Below, piece after piece: positions 25,721 to 34,078 of a DNA stretch of 44,573 bases (positions are counted from its first letter, which is position 1; each line of letters starts with the position of its first letter). Origin of the DNA: Syntrophomonadaceae bacterium (GTDB lineage: Bacteria; Bacillota; Dethiobacteria; DTU022). Below the pieces are notes generated by a model. The model saw only the letters and a list, made by a program, of their open reading frames with translations, was not told where the DNA came from and searched no databases. The stretch spans positions 1 through 44,573 of the forward strand of contig PWGD01000063.1 in assembly GCA_003554395.1 (NCBI GenBank). The letters are read 5' to 3'. The translations under genes were made by a program, and so were the position numbers.

Positions 25721-27469
25721 TTGAAAAAATTAATGACCGGAAATGAGGCCTTTGCCTACGGCGCCTACCTGGCTGGAGTCCGGGTTGGAGCTGCCTATCC
25801 CGGCACTCCCAGCTCGGAAATATTAGCCAATTATGCTAAATACCCGGGGGTATTCGCCGAATGGTCTCCCAATGAAAAAGTATCCCTTGATGTCGCAATC
25901 GGAGCATCTTATGCAGGCACCAGGGCCATGAGCACCATGAAGCATGTCGGCTTAAATGTGGCCGCAGATTCATTGTTTTATGCCGTCTATACCGGCCTGA
26001 AGGCCGGCCTGGTTATTGTTTGCGCCGATGACCCCAACATGCACAGCTCCCAGAACGAGCAGGATAACCGCAATTACGCCAAGTTCGCCAAGTGCCCCAT
26101 GATTGAACCGTCCGACAGTGAGGAAGCCAAGCAATTTGTGGGGTTAGCCCTTGACATGAGTGAACAGTTTGACACCCCGGTTATCGTCCGCAGCGTCACC
26201 CGCCTCTCCCATTCATCCACCCCGGTGGAAGTCACCGATCAGGAACCGCCGCCGCCGCCGGAGGAACTGCCTGCTTACGAACGGAACGCTCAACAGTTCG
26301 TCATGGTTCCCGCCAATGCCAGGCGCCGCCATCCGGTGGTTGAAGAACGGTTAAAACAGCTGGCTGAGTTTGCCGATTCCACCCCGATTAATTACATTGA
26401 ACCCGGAGATAGCAAGCTGGGTATTGTCAGCGCCGGAGTCAGCTACCATTACGCCAGGGAAGTATTTCCCGACGCCACTTTTCTTAAACTGGGCATGGTT
26501 TATCCCCTGCCGGAAAAGCTGATCCGTAAATTTGCGGACCAGGTTGAGACCATAGTAGTCGTAGAAGAGCTCGATCCTTTCCTGGAAGAGCATCTGAAAC
26601 TGATGGGCCTTGAGGTCCGGGGTAAAGATATCTTCCCTATCCTGGGCGAATTTAGCCCTTCCCTGGTCCGCAGCTGTGCTGTCGAGGCCGGGTTGATCGA
26701 AGCTCCCGAAGCGCCGCCCGAAATTAAAAGCAGCCTGGACCGTCCGATGCGCCCGCCCATGCTCTGCCCCGGCTGCGGTCACCGGGCCCTCTTCCATGTT
26801 TTAAGGGAAGCGGGCGTTGTGGTGACCGGTGACATCGGCTGTTATACCCTGGCTTTTGCCCCGCCGCTGAGCGCCATGCATACCACCGGCTGCATGGGAG
26901 CCAGCATCGGCGTTGCTCACGGCATTGATAAAGCCGGGGTGAAAGATGATGTAGTCGCCGTCCTGGGAGACTCCACTTTTCTGCATTCCGGGGTCCACCC
27001 CATCATTGATGTCCTCTACAACCAGGGCTCCTCTACCACGATCATCTCGGACAACAATGCCACTGCTATGACCGGCTTCCAGGAACACCCGGGAACCGGT
27101 AAAACAATCCAGGGCCGGGAAACCAAGGTAGTGGATCCGGAAAAACTGGTCCGCGGCATCGGATATGAAAAAGTAGATATCTGTGATCCATACGATATCG
27201 ACAAAATGGAAGAAATACTGCAGGATCACCTCAAAAGCGAAGAACCGTCAGTCATTATCGCCCGCCACCCCTGTGTCCTGAGCACCAGGGAAAAACATAC
27301 CCCACCCGAGGTAGACCCCGAAATCTGCATTAACTGCGGCATCTGCCTTGATATCGCGTGTTCTCCGCTGGTCCAGGAGGAAGATCATGTCCGTATCGAT
27401 ACCCTGTTATGTAATGGCTGCGGCCTTTGCGTAAAAGTATGTCCCCAGGAGGCCATTATCGAGAAGTAA
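25721..27469 (+). CDS. iorA: Indolepyruvate:ferredoxin oxidoreductase, alpha subunit
   Basis: Catalytic TPP subunit of 582 residues, TTG start after GGAGGG. The pyrimidine-binding region comes first (AYPGTPSSEI, residues 27-36). The TPP motif reads GDSTFLHSG...DNNATAMTG, near 415-450. Two C-terminal cluster motifs follow: CINCGICLDIAC and CNGCGLCVKVCP; the first has a shortened spacing, common in IorA. It converts aryl-pyruvates plus CoA to aryl-acetyl-CoA, CO2 and reduced ferredoxin. The reduced ferredoxin could drive the neighbouring low-potential reductases. Confidence 0.94.
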   Translation: MKKLMTGNEAFAYGAYLAGVRVGAAYPGTPSSEILANYAKYPGVFAEWSPNEKVSLDVAIGASYAGTRAMSTMKHVGLNVAADSLFYAVYTGLKAGLVIVCADDPNMHSSQNEQDNRNYAKFAKCPMIEPSDSEEAKQFVGLALDMSEQFDTPVIVRSVTRLSHSSTPVEVTDQEPPPPPEELPAYERNAQQFVMVPANARRRHPVVEERLKQLAEFADSTPINYIEPGDSKLGIVSAGVSYHYAREVFPDATFLKLGMVYPLPEKLIRKFADQVETIVVVEELDPFLEEHLKLMGLEVRGKDIFPILGEFSPSLVRSCAVEAGLIEAPEAPPEIKSSLDRPMRPPMLCPGCGHRALFHVLREAGVVVTGDIGCYTLAFAPPLSAMHTTGCMGASIGVAHGIDKAGVKDDVVAVLGDSTFLHSGVHPIIDVLYNQGSSTTIISDNNATAMTGFQEHPGTGKTIQGRETKVVDPEKLVRGIGYEKVDICDPYDIDKMEEILQDHLKSEEPSVIIARHPCVLSTREKHTPPEVDPEICINCGICLDIACSPLVQEEDHVRIDTLLCNGCGLCVKVCPQEAIIEK

Positions 27470-27511
27470 AACCTGGCAGCCTTAAAAAATATTAGAGGGA
27501 GGCACGAAATA

Positions 27512-28063
27512 ATGAAAAACATAGACTTTCTGATGGCAGGAGTGGGCGGTCAGGGCACAATCCTGGCCAGCAACATCCTGGCCGAGGTAGGGCTGCAGCT
27601 TGGATATGACGTAAAAAAAGCCGAAGTGCACGGCATGGCCCAAAGGGGCGGCCAGGTGGACAGCCATATCCGCTGGGGAGAAAAAGGCTACTCGCCCCTG
27701 GTCGAAGAGAACAACGCCGATTATATGATCGGTTTTGAAATGCTTGAAGCAGCCAGGTTCCCCCACTTCTTAAAAGCACACTCCCTGGCCCTGGTAAACG
27801 ATTACCGGATCAATCCGCCCCTGGTCAACCTGGGCAAAGCTACCTATCCTTCAAAAAAAGAAATTGAAACCTTGATCCTGGAAAGGGCTGATAAAGTACT
27901 CTGGATAGAAGGGACGGGAATTGCCAAGAATTTAGGGAACCCGGCCATGGTAGGAGTGGTTATGCTCGGGGCCCTTTCCACCCTGATCGGTGGAGACAGG
28001 GAAGCATGGCTTGATGTCGTCGGGCGGATGGTACCACAGAAATTTGTGGAACTCAATAAATAA
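27512..28063 (+). CDS. iorB: Indolepyruvate:ferredoxin oxidoreductase, beta subunit
   Basis: Gamma-domain subunit of 183 residues with the family start GVGGQGTILASNILAE and the segment VHGMAQRGGQVDSHIR, both hallmarks of IorB. It pairs with IorA to form the 2-oxo acid oxidoreductase. AGAGGGAGG precedes the ATG; 42 nt separate it from iorA. A strong hairpin follows, suggesting the operon ends or is attenuated here. Confidence 0.94.
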   Translation: MKNIDFLMAGVGGQGTILASNILAEVGLQLGYDVKKAEVHGMAQRGGQVDSHIRWGEKGYSPLVEENNADYMIGFEMLEAARFPHFLKAHSLALVNDYRINPPLVNLGKATYPSKKEIETLILERADKVLWIEGTGIAKNLGNPAMVGVVMLGALSTLIGGDREAWLDVVGRMVPQKFVELNK

Positions 28064-28096
28064 GCCTTCAATGCAGGCCGGGAAGCTACCAGCTAA

Positions 28097-28134
28097 CCTG
28101 GCCGGATCAAGAGATCGGCCAGGGTGAAAGTTTT
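28097..28134 (+). terminator. Possible terminator or attenuator after iorB
   Basis: Stem CCTGGCC + GATC pairs with GATC + GGCCAGG (28097-28108/28113-28123) with one bulged G and a 4-nt loop. The T run TTTT comes 7 nt later at 28131-28134, so termination may be partial. Confidence 0.45.
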
Positions 28135-28317
28135 GCTGTTTTCAGTCTGCGGGTTTCCGGCAGCTGCCTGGACCAAAACCGGCGGCCCGCTGACTGATTA
28201 ACATATAACAAAGGAGGGAATAAGGGGAATTTTGCTTCTTACGGTATTATCAATGCCCACAAATATCCGGAGAAAGATTTCTTAATAGAGTGCAGTCCAT
28301 CAAAAAATGAGCGGCGG

Positions 28318-29790
28318 GTGCTTACCTGGAAAGAATTTAACGATCAGGCCAACCGTGTCGCCAATTATCTAAAAAACCAGCTGGGGATTAAAAAAGGCGA
28401 CTTCGTTTTGCACCTGCAGATGAACAGCCTGGAATGGATGGTCACCTATCATGCCATCCTCAGGACAGGAGCGGTGGCGGTCCCGCTAAACTTCCGTTTT
28501 GCCAGTTCGGATATCAAGTATGCAGCCGAGGCCAGCAACCCTAAAGTTTTCATCTTAAGCGACGGCTTCCTGGAAAAAGTAGAACCAATCCGGGATGATA
28601 TGAAAACAATTGAATCATATATCTGTATCGGTGACAATGTCCCTGACAATATGATCCCCTACTCCGAGGTCCTTGAACATCCCGAAAACGATGACCTTCT
28701 TGTCGACGTCAATGAAGATGACGAAGCCGAACTGATGTTTACATCGGGGACTACCGGTCCACCCAAGCCGGTCTGCCAGGCCCACAAAACTCTGTACGAA
28801 ATCGGTCTGGGGAATGCCCTCACTTACTCGGAAGGGCATGAAACGGTATATTTAGCCGCCCATCCGCTTTATCACAGCGGCAGCCTTTTCCTGTCTTTCC
28901 CCTCGTACCTGGCCGGCGGCAAGATCGTCATGCTCCTGGAACTTTCAGATCCCAAATATTTGCTTGAAACCATCGCTAAAGAAAAGATCAACAATGGCTG
29001 GGTCACGGTTCCCACCATGTCCGACTCCATTAATGCCATCAAAAAGGGACAGATCGATATTAACGATTTCGACCTTTCCCATGTTACCGGCAACATTGTC
29101 ATCGGCGCCCAGCCGGTACCTTCAGCGCTCTTCAAGGACATGAAAAAACTGCTGCCCTTTAAAACCGGCAATATCTACGGGATTACCGAGGGCGGGGGAG
29201 GCGGAACCTTTAACCTCTATGATGAAGATGTTCTTGATCGTCCCGGATCTATCGGCAAACCAACCTTTAACGTATCCGCCCGCGTGGTCGATGACCACAG
29301 CAATGATGTCCCGGTCGGCGAAGTCGGAGAGCTGCTCTTGAATGGCCCCCGCAATATGAAAGAATACTTTAAAAACCCGGAAATGACCGAAAGGGCCATC
29401 AGGGACGGCTGGCTCTACACCGGGGACCTGGTCCGGAAAGACGAAGACGGTTACGTATATATTGCCGATCGTAAAAAAGACCTGATCATCAGAGGCGGTG
29501 AAAATATCTTCCCGGTTGAAATTGAAGATATTTTGCGGCGCAACCCGAAAATAGCCGATGTAGCCGTGATCGGTTATCCCCATGAACGCTACGTTGAAAT
29601 AGCCATGGCTGTTGTCCAGCTCTATCCGGAAGAAGAAATGACCGAGCAGGAAGTAATCGACTTCTGTAAGGAAGAAGGCCTGGCCCGCTACAAATGGCCG
29701 GAAAAAGTCGTTTTTGACCAGGTCATGCGCAATGTCACCGGTAAGATTGATAAACCCCGCCTGCGGGAAAAATATATCGGTGAAAACTAA
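28318..29790 (+). CDS. AMP-forming acyl-CoA ligase; 5' end lacks a canonical start
   Basis: Adenylate-forming ligase that activates a carboxylic acid with ATP and CoA. Motifs: P-loop MFTSGTTGPPKP, YGITEGGGGG, YTGDLVRKDEDGY and hinge DRKKDLIIRGGENIFPVEIE, all intact. The first canonical start is GTG 28318 (490 residues), but family-like sequence continues upstream in frame to about 28228 (NFASYGIINAHKYPEKDF). AAGGAGGGAA lies at 28211-28220, and no ATG, GTG or TTG is in frame between. The real start is therefore non-standard, mutated or affected by a sequence error. Substrate unknown; aryl, alicyclic or fatty acids fit the context. Confidence 0.85.
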   Translation: MLTWKEFNDQANRVANYLKNQLGIKKGDFVLHLQMNSLEWMVTYHAILRTGAVAVPLNFRFASSDIKYAAEASNPKVFILSDGFLEKVEPIRDDMKTIESYICIGDNVPDNMIPYSEVLEHPENDDLLVDVNEDDEAELMFTSGTTGPPKPVCQAHKTLYEIGLGNALTYSEGHETVYLAAHPLYHSGSLFLSFPSYLAGGKIVMLLELSDPKYLLETIAKEKINNGWVTVPTMSDSINAIKKGQIDINDFDLSHVTGNIVIGAQPVPSALFKDMKKLLPFKTGNIYGITEGGGGGTFNLYDEDVLDRPGSIGKPTFNVSARVVDDHSNDVPVGEVGELLLNGPRNMKEYFKNPEMTERAIRDGWLYTGDLVRKDEDGYVYIADRKKDLIIRGGENIFPVEIEDILRRNPKIADVAVIGYPHERYVEIAMAVVQLYPEEEMTEQEVIDFCKEEGLARYKWPEKVVFDQVMRNVTGKIDKPRLREKYIGEN

Positions 29791-29819
29791 TTTATACATA
29801 AATCCGGACAAGGGGACCG

Positions 29820-29856
29820 AAAAAAGGGGGGTGCAGAGTATGCCCCCCCTTTTTTT
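29820..29856. terminator. Bidirectional intrinsic terminator between the two ligase genes
   Basis: AAAAAAGGGGGG at 29820-29831 pairs with CCCCCC and a run of eight T at 29843-29856. The A run before and T run after make it work for both convergent ligase genes. Confidence 0.85.
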
Positions 29857-29942
29857 TGAGACAAATTTTACAGCCTGGAACTGTCTCGCTATTCCGTGCG
29901 TTCCTGCTTAAAACTTGAGCAGGACCCGATTAACCGCCCTGC

Positions 29943-31526
29943 TTAACCGGTGGTCCAGGTGCCGTACTTTTCGCGCAGGACCCGGTGCAGGATTTTGCCG
30001 GTAGCGGTAACCGGCATTTCACTTTCCTTGATAAAATCAATTGATTTGGGCCTTTTGTAACCGGCAATTTTATCGCGGCAGTAATCGATAATCTCCCTGG
30101 CCAGCTCTTCTCCGGGCTCATAGTCTTGATGGGGAACAATAACCGCTTTTACCGCTTCCCCCCATTTATCATCGGGAACCCCGATCACGGCTATGTTTTT
30201 AACCGACGGGTGACCGCCAACCACATTCTCGACTTCGGAAGGATAGACATTTTCCCCTCCGGTAATAATCATATTTTGCTTTCGGTCCACCAGATAATAG
30301 TAACCTTCTTCGTCCCGGCGGGCCATGTCGCCGGCAGAACACCATTCACCATGAAAAGCGGTCTCCGTTTTTTCCCTGTCTTTCCAGTACTCCCTGAAAA
30401 CGATGGGCGAGCGGCTGTAGAGCTCGCCAACTTCACCTTCGGGGACTTCCTCACCGGTAATGTCAAGCAGTTTGATCCGGTCCGTGCCGAATATTTCCCT
30501 GCCGATGGAGCCGAGCTTGGTAAACTGCTCCTCAGGCCGCAGGTAGGTGACCAGCCCGGCTTCTGTTGACCCGTAGGCTTCCCACAGTTCAGCTGATTTA
30601 AAATACTCCATGATCGCCAGCTTCAGGTCTTTCCGGGCCGGGGCCGATGAAATCAAAAGCTGCCGCATACTGCTGACATCATATTTTTGCTTAACATCTT
30701 CAGGCAGGCTGAGGATGGTAATGTAATGAGTCGGCACCAGCGAAGTATAAGTGATCTTGAACTCGGATATGGTTTTTAAAAAGTCTTCGGGATCGAAAGT
30801 GGTCATGTTGTAAACCATGACCGGCGCCGCCAGCAGGGTGTAAGCGAAAGAATAATAAATTGAATTGACGTGGCACATCGGCATGACCAGCAGGATCTTA
30901 TCCTGTGATCGGACGCCCATGTTAATATTGCTAAGCACGTACTGGGCCATATAACTTTCATGGGTCCTGACTGCGCCCTTGGGTTTGCCTGTGGTCCCCG
31001 AGGTATACATGATGGTCCAGATATCGGCCGCATCGACCATGACATCAGGTTCCCCGGCCGGGCTCTGTTCAACAAACTTTTCGTAATCGACAAAACCCTC
31101 CGGCGCTTCCTCGCTGCCGATGCAGATATAATTATCGGCAGGGATCGTTTTTAATTTGCCGCTGACACTCTTGACCCCGTCCACAAAAGGAGCTTCAACG
31201 ATAAAAGCTTTGCATTCGGCATGATTTACAATATATTCATATTCTCGCGGAGTAAGCCGGAACATGATCGGAACAGCTACCTGTCCGCCCTTGGCGCAAG
31301 CGGCATAGATTTCCATCCACTCTGCCCGGTTGTAAGCCAGGACCGCTACCCGGTCTCCATAGCCCACCCCTTTTTCACGAAGCCCATTGGCTATGCGGCA
31401 GGCCCGATCGTTCCATTCCCTGAAAGTAAAACTCTTGTTTTTATCCTGGCAGCCCAGGTGATCGGGATAGTTAAAAGCATTGTTTTTTAGAACGGCCCCA
31501 ACATGCATCCACTTGCTTACGGTCAT
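29943..31526 (-). CDS. AMP-forming acyl-CoA ligase
   Basis: Complete ligase of 527 residues. P-loop MYTSGTTGKPKG, acceptor motif YGSTEAGL, SAGDMARRDEEGYYYLVDRK and hinge NMIITGGENVYPSEVE; the C-terminal catalytic Lys is in MPVTATGKILHR. ATG at 31526 is preceded by GGGAGTGGGG. It activates a fatty or aryl acid to its CoA ester; the exact acid is not readable from sequence. It is transcribed alone on the minus strand, sharing a divergent region with the PaaK-like gene. Confidence 0.92.
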   Translation of the reverse strand: MTVSKWMHVGAVLKNNAFNYPDHLGCQDKNKSFTFREWNDRACRIANGLREKGVGYGDRVAVLAYNRAEWMEIYAACAKGGQVAVPIMFRLTPREYEYIVNHAECKAFIVEAPFVDGVKSVSGKLKTIPADNYICIGSEEAPEGFVDYEKFVEQSPAGEPDVMVDAADIWTIMYTSGTTGKPKGAVRTHESYMAQYVLSNINMGVRSQDKILLVMPMCHVNSIYYSFAYTLLAAPVMVYNMTTFDPEDFLKTISEFKITYTSLVPTHYITILSLPEDVKQKYDVSSMRQLLISSAPARKDLKLAIMEYFKSAELWEAYGSTEAGLVTYLRPEEQFTKLGSIGREIFGTDRIKLLDITGEEVPEGEVGELYSRSPIVFREYWKDREKTETAFHGEWCSAGDMARRDEEGYYYLVDRKQNMIITGGENVYPSEVENVVGGHPSVKNIAVIGVPDDKWGEAVKAVIVPHQDYEPGEELAREIIDYCRDKIAGYKRPKSIDFIKESEMPVTATGKILHRVLREKYGTWTTG

Positions 31527-31932
31527 CTTATCCCCACTCCCAATAGTAATTTTTTTGATTGATACGGCCGGTAGATGTGTGAAAAATTTCTATCGTATAT
31601 TAATATTAATTATTCTTCATTATTGAATGTATCCCTTCCTAAAAGGAACCATTAAGCAGAGGTAGCCCATTTATCACACTCCTGCAAAAAAAATACCTCT
31701 TTTAGGTGATGGTAAAATATAATAAAATTTTATAATATTTAATTTATAAGAAGTACTTTTGATCTTCCCTTCCTGAAATTTTTCTCAAAAAATATTAAGG
31801 GGGTATCAACTGGTCATCAAATTTGTGGCAATCATATAAAAGTAAACCTGGAAAAACGCCGGCCGGTGGGACTGTTATATTTACCAAAAAGCGGGGTTAT
31901 CCAAAATGACCCGTAAGGAGGAATAAAGTAAA
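31527..31932. other. 406-nt AT-rich divergent promoter region with a 24-bp near-palindrome
   Basis: No gene seen. AATATAATAAAA at 31716-31727 faces TTTTATAATATT at 31728-31739, matching at 11 of 12 positions, a candidate operator. GTGGCAATCATATAAA at 31825-31840 closely resembles a site at 18180-18195. The PaaK-like ribosome binding site AAGGAGGAA lies near 31915. Confidence 0.5.
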
Positions 31933-33228
31933 ATGGCATTTTATGACGAGAAGCAGGAAACCATGTCCCGGGATGAAATGGAGGAAATTCAGCTCGAAAA
32001 ATTTAAAAAACAGGCCCGGAGAGTTTATAAAAATCCTTTTATTAAAAACAGGTTCGACGAAAAAGGTTTGCTGCCTGAAGATATTAAAAGCTGGGATGAT
32101 ATCAAAAAAGTTCCTTTCATGTCTAAAAGCGACCTGAGGGATAATTACCCCACCGGGCTGGTATCCGGCAATTGGGAAGATGCAGTGCGAATCCATATGA
32201 CTTCCGGCACCACGGGGGTGCCCACTCCCATGATTTACAGCCAAAACGATCTCGATGTCTGGACCTCCTGCATGGCTCGAAATTTTGTGGCCGGGGGCTT
32301 GAAGAAAAGCGATATTATTCAGCAATCCCACGGTTACGGCCTCTTTACGGGCGGCTTTGGTTTTCATTACGGACTGGAAACGGTAGGGGCTAAAATCATC
32401 CCCACCGGGGCGGGCGGCACGGAAAGGCAGCTGCGCCTGATGCGGGACTGGGGAACCACCGTCTTTACCGGCACCCCTTCCTACGCTGTATATATAGCCG
32501 AATTTGCCTCGGAGAAAGGCATCGACCCGGTGAAAGACCTTAAACTGCGCCTCGGCTTTCACGGCGGTGAACCCTGTTCGGACGAATTGAGGGAAAGGAT
32601 CAACGAGCGCCTCGGTTACAAAGCCCACGGGGGCGGCATGAGGCGCTGTTACGGCCTTACCGAAATGGGCGGCCCACTGGCCATGGACTGCGACTATGAA
32701 AACGGCATTCACATCTGGGGCGATCATTACCTGGTTGAAATCCTGGACCCTGAAACCATGGAACCGGCCCAAAAGGGAGAGCCGGGCGAACTGGTTATCA
32801 GCAATCTCAGCTTTGAAATTATGCCTCTGTTGCGTTACCGCACCGGAGACCACGTCATTGCCAGCTTCGAGCAGTGCTACTGCAGGCGAACTCATCCCCG
32901 CATCACTACCTTCCTGGGCCGTCTCGATGACATGATCCTGGTCGGCGGGACCAATATATTCCCCTGCCAGGTGGAATACATCCTGCTTAACCATTCTGAG
33001 CTCAGTGAAAACTGGCAAATAATAGTCGGAGAGAAAAAGGGCCTCCACACTATGAAAATTGAAATTGAACCTGCCACCTGGACCGATGTTGACGAGCATT
33101 TCATAGCAGCCCTGGAAAAAGAACTCCACCAGAACCTGGCCAAAAAATGCGAGATTGAAATAAAACCGATCGGCAGCCTGCCCCGCTTCGAAGGGAAAGC
33201 GGTCCGGGTCATTGACCACCGGACCTGA
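31933..33228 (+). CDS. Phenylacetate-CoA ligase family protein (PaaK-like)
   Basis: AMP-forming ligase of the PaaK branch, 431 residues, the usual length. Motifs: HMTSGTTGVPTPMIYS near 90-105, CYGLTEMGGP near 240, RYRTGDH and LGRLDDMILVGGTNIFP. It would convert phenylacetate or a related aryl acid to the CoA thioester at the cost of ATP to AMP. It lies between two divergent or downstream regulatory regions and directly upstream of the repeat element and the bamA unit. Benzoate is another possible substrate. Confidence 0.88.
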   Translation: MAFYDEKQETMSRDEMEEIQLEKFKKQARRVYKNPFIKNRFDEKGLLPEDIKSWDDIKKVPFMSKSDLRDNYPTGLVSGNWEDAVRIHMTSGTTGVPTPMIYSQNDLDVWTSCMARNFVAGGLKKSDIIQQSHGYGLFTGGFGFHYGLETVGAKIIPTGAGGTERQLRLMRDWGTTVFTGTPSYAVYIAEFASEKGIDPVKDLKLRLGFHGGEPCSDELRERINERLGYKAHGGGMRRCYGLTEMGGPLAMDCDYENGIHIWGDHYLVEILDPETMEPAQKGEPGELVISNLSFEIMPLLRYRTGDHVIASFEQCYCRRTHPRITTFLGRLDDMILVGGTNIFPCQVEYILLNHSELSENWQIIVGEKKGLHTMKIEIEPATWTDVDEHFIAALEKELHQNLAKKCEIEIKPIGSLPRFEGKAVRVIDHRT

Positions 33229-33312
33229 TTTAAAGGTGCTCAACCTAAGGGGTTAGCCCTGTTTTCACCCTATTTTAACCTTGATTCCATGCTTTTAAGG
33301 GATTTTTTTCAA
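33229..33312 (+). repeat. Dispersed intergenic repeat, copy B
   Basis: Begins just after the PaaK-like stop and matches 18071-18151 in the same orientation, sharing AGGGGTTAGCCCTG and a 22-nt block around CCATGCTTTTAAGGG. A consensus TATAAT lies about 65 nt downstream, so both copies precede promoter-like sequence. Confidence 0.75.
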
Positions 33313-33353
33313 GTGAATCTTTCATTAAGCTAAAAGGGAAAAATAAAAAGGTA

Positions 33354-33381
33354 TTTGCAGTATTTCGAAGAAATATATAAT
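33354..33381 (+). promoter_or_regulatory. Predicted promoter for the DUF35-bamA-dch-had unit
   Basis: TTTGCA at 33354-33359 and a perfect TATAAT at 33376-33381, 16 nt apart, 141 nt before the DUF35 start. The -10 box is ideal and the -35 box weak, which fits a promoter needing an activator; repeat copy B sits just upstream. Confidence 0.5.
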
Positions 33382-33521
33382 TCAGACGCTACTGTCAATC
33401 CACCTTGCCGACGATAAGCAGGCGGAGACCAGACCACTGCACTTAAGTCCCCGCTGCCAGGTAAATAAGCAATGTTCAATACTGTGAACGGGGCCGATGG
33501 TGGCCGGAGGAGGAGAGCAAA

Positions 33522-33935
33522 ATGGGTTTTGAACGTTTTGGAAGATTGAGTTTTACTGCTCAGTCAAAAACGGCAGACTTTGTCGATTTTTTGGAAAAGG
33601 GAGACCTCTATGCCACCCGGTGCGGCGACTGCGGGCTCATCTTTTTCCCTCCCCGGGCAGATTGCTGTTCCTGCTTGAGCAGTGCCATGGACTGGGTCAA
33701 GGTTGATCCCAGGGGCAAACTGGTCAGCTTTACCAGGTCCTATTTTGCCCCAACCGGTTTTGAAAATGATGTCCCTTACGTCCTGGCGGTGGCGGAATTT
33801 GACAACATCAAGGTCTTTGGCCGTTTTAAAGAAGGTTATACGGAGGATGATCTTTCCGCCGGTATGGAAGTGGCGCTGAAACCCCTTACCCTGCCCGACG
33901 GACAGATCAGCTATCAATTCGAACCGGCTTCTTAA
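33522..33935 (+). CDS. Zn-ribbon/OB-fold protein, DUF35 family
   Basis: 137-residue protein with an N-terminal rubredoxin-like zinc ribbon (CGDCGLIFFPPR then CCSC) and a C-terminal OB fold (VDPRGKLVSFTRSY). DUF35 proteins are partners of SCP-x type thiolases and other acyl-CoA enzymes; two thiolases in this window (10420 and 19929) are candidate partners. GGAGGAGG precedes the ATG. It probably heads the transcript that continues into bamA. Confidence 0.88.
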   Translation: MGFERFGRLSFTAQSKTADFVDFLEKGDLYATRCGDCGLIFFPPRADCCSCLSSAMDWVKVDPRGKLVSFTRSYFAPTGFENDVPYVLAVAEFDNIKVFGRFKEGYTEDDLSAGMEVALKPLTLPDGQISYQFEPAS

Positions 33936-34078
33936 ACTTGGTTGGCAGCAATAGATTTAAAATACAATGCCCAGGCTTGAACCAGGGAGGTGGATAAACA
34001 CGAAAAATGATCACCATCTGAATCTGACACCAGGTTTAGATTAAGGACTTAATGATACCATTAAAAAGGAGGATTAGC

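Noticed and set aside
31897-33243. Long open frame of 448 codons on the minus strand
   Set aside because: It is the antisense shadow of the PaaK-like gene, whose forward product has all ligase motifs.
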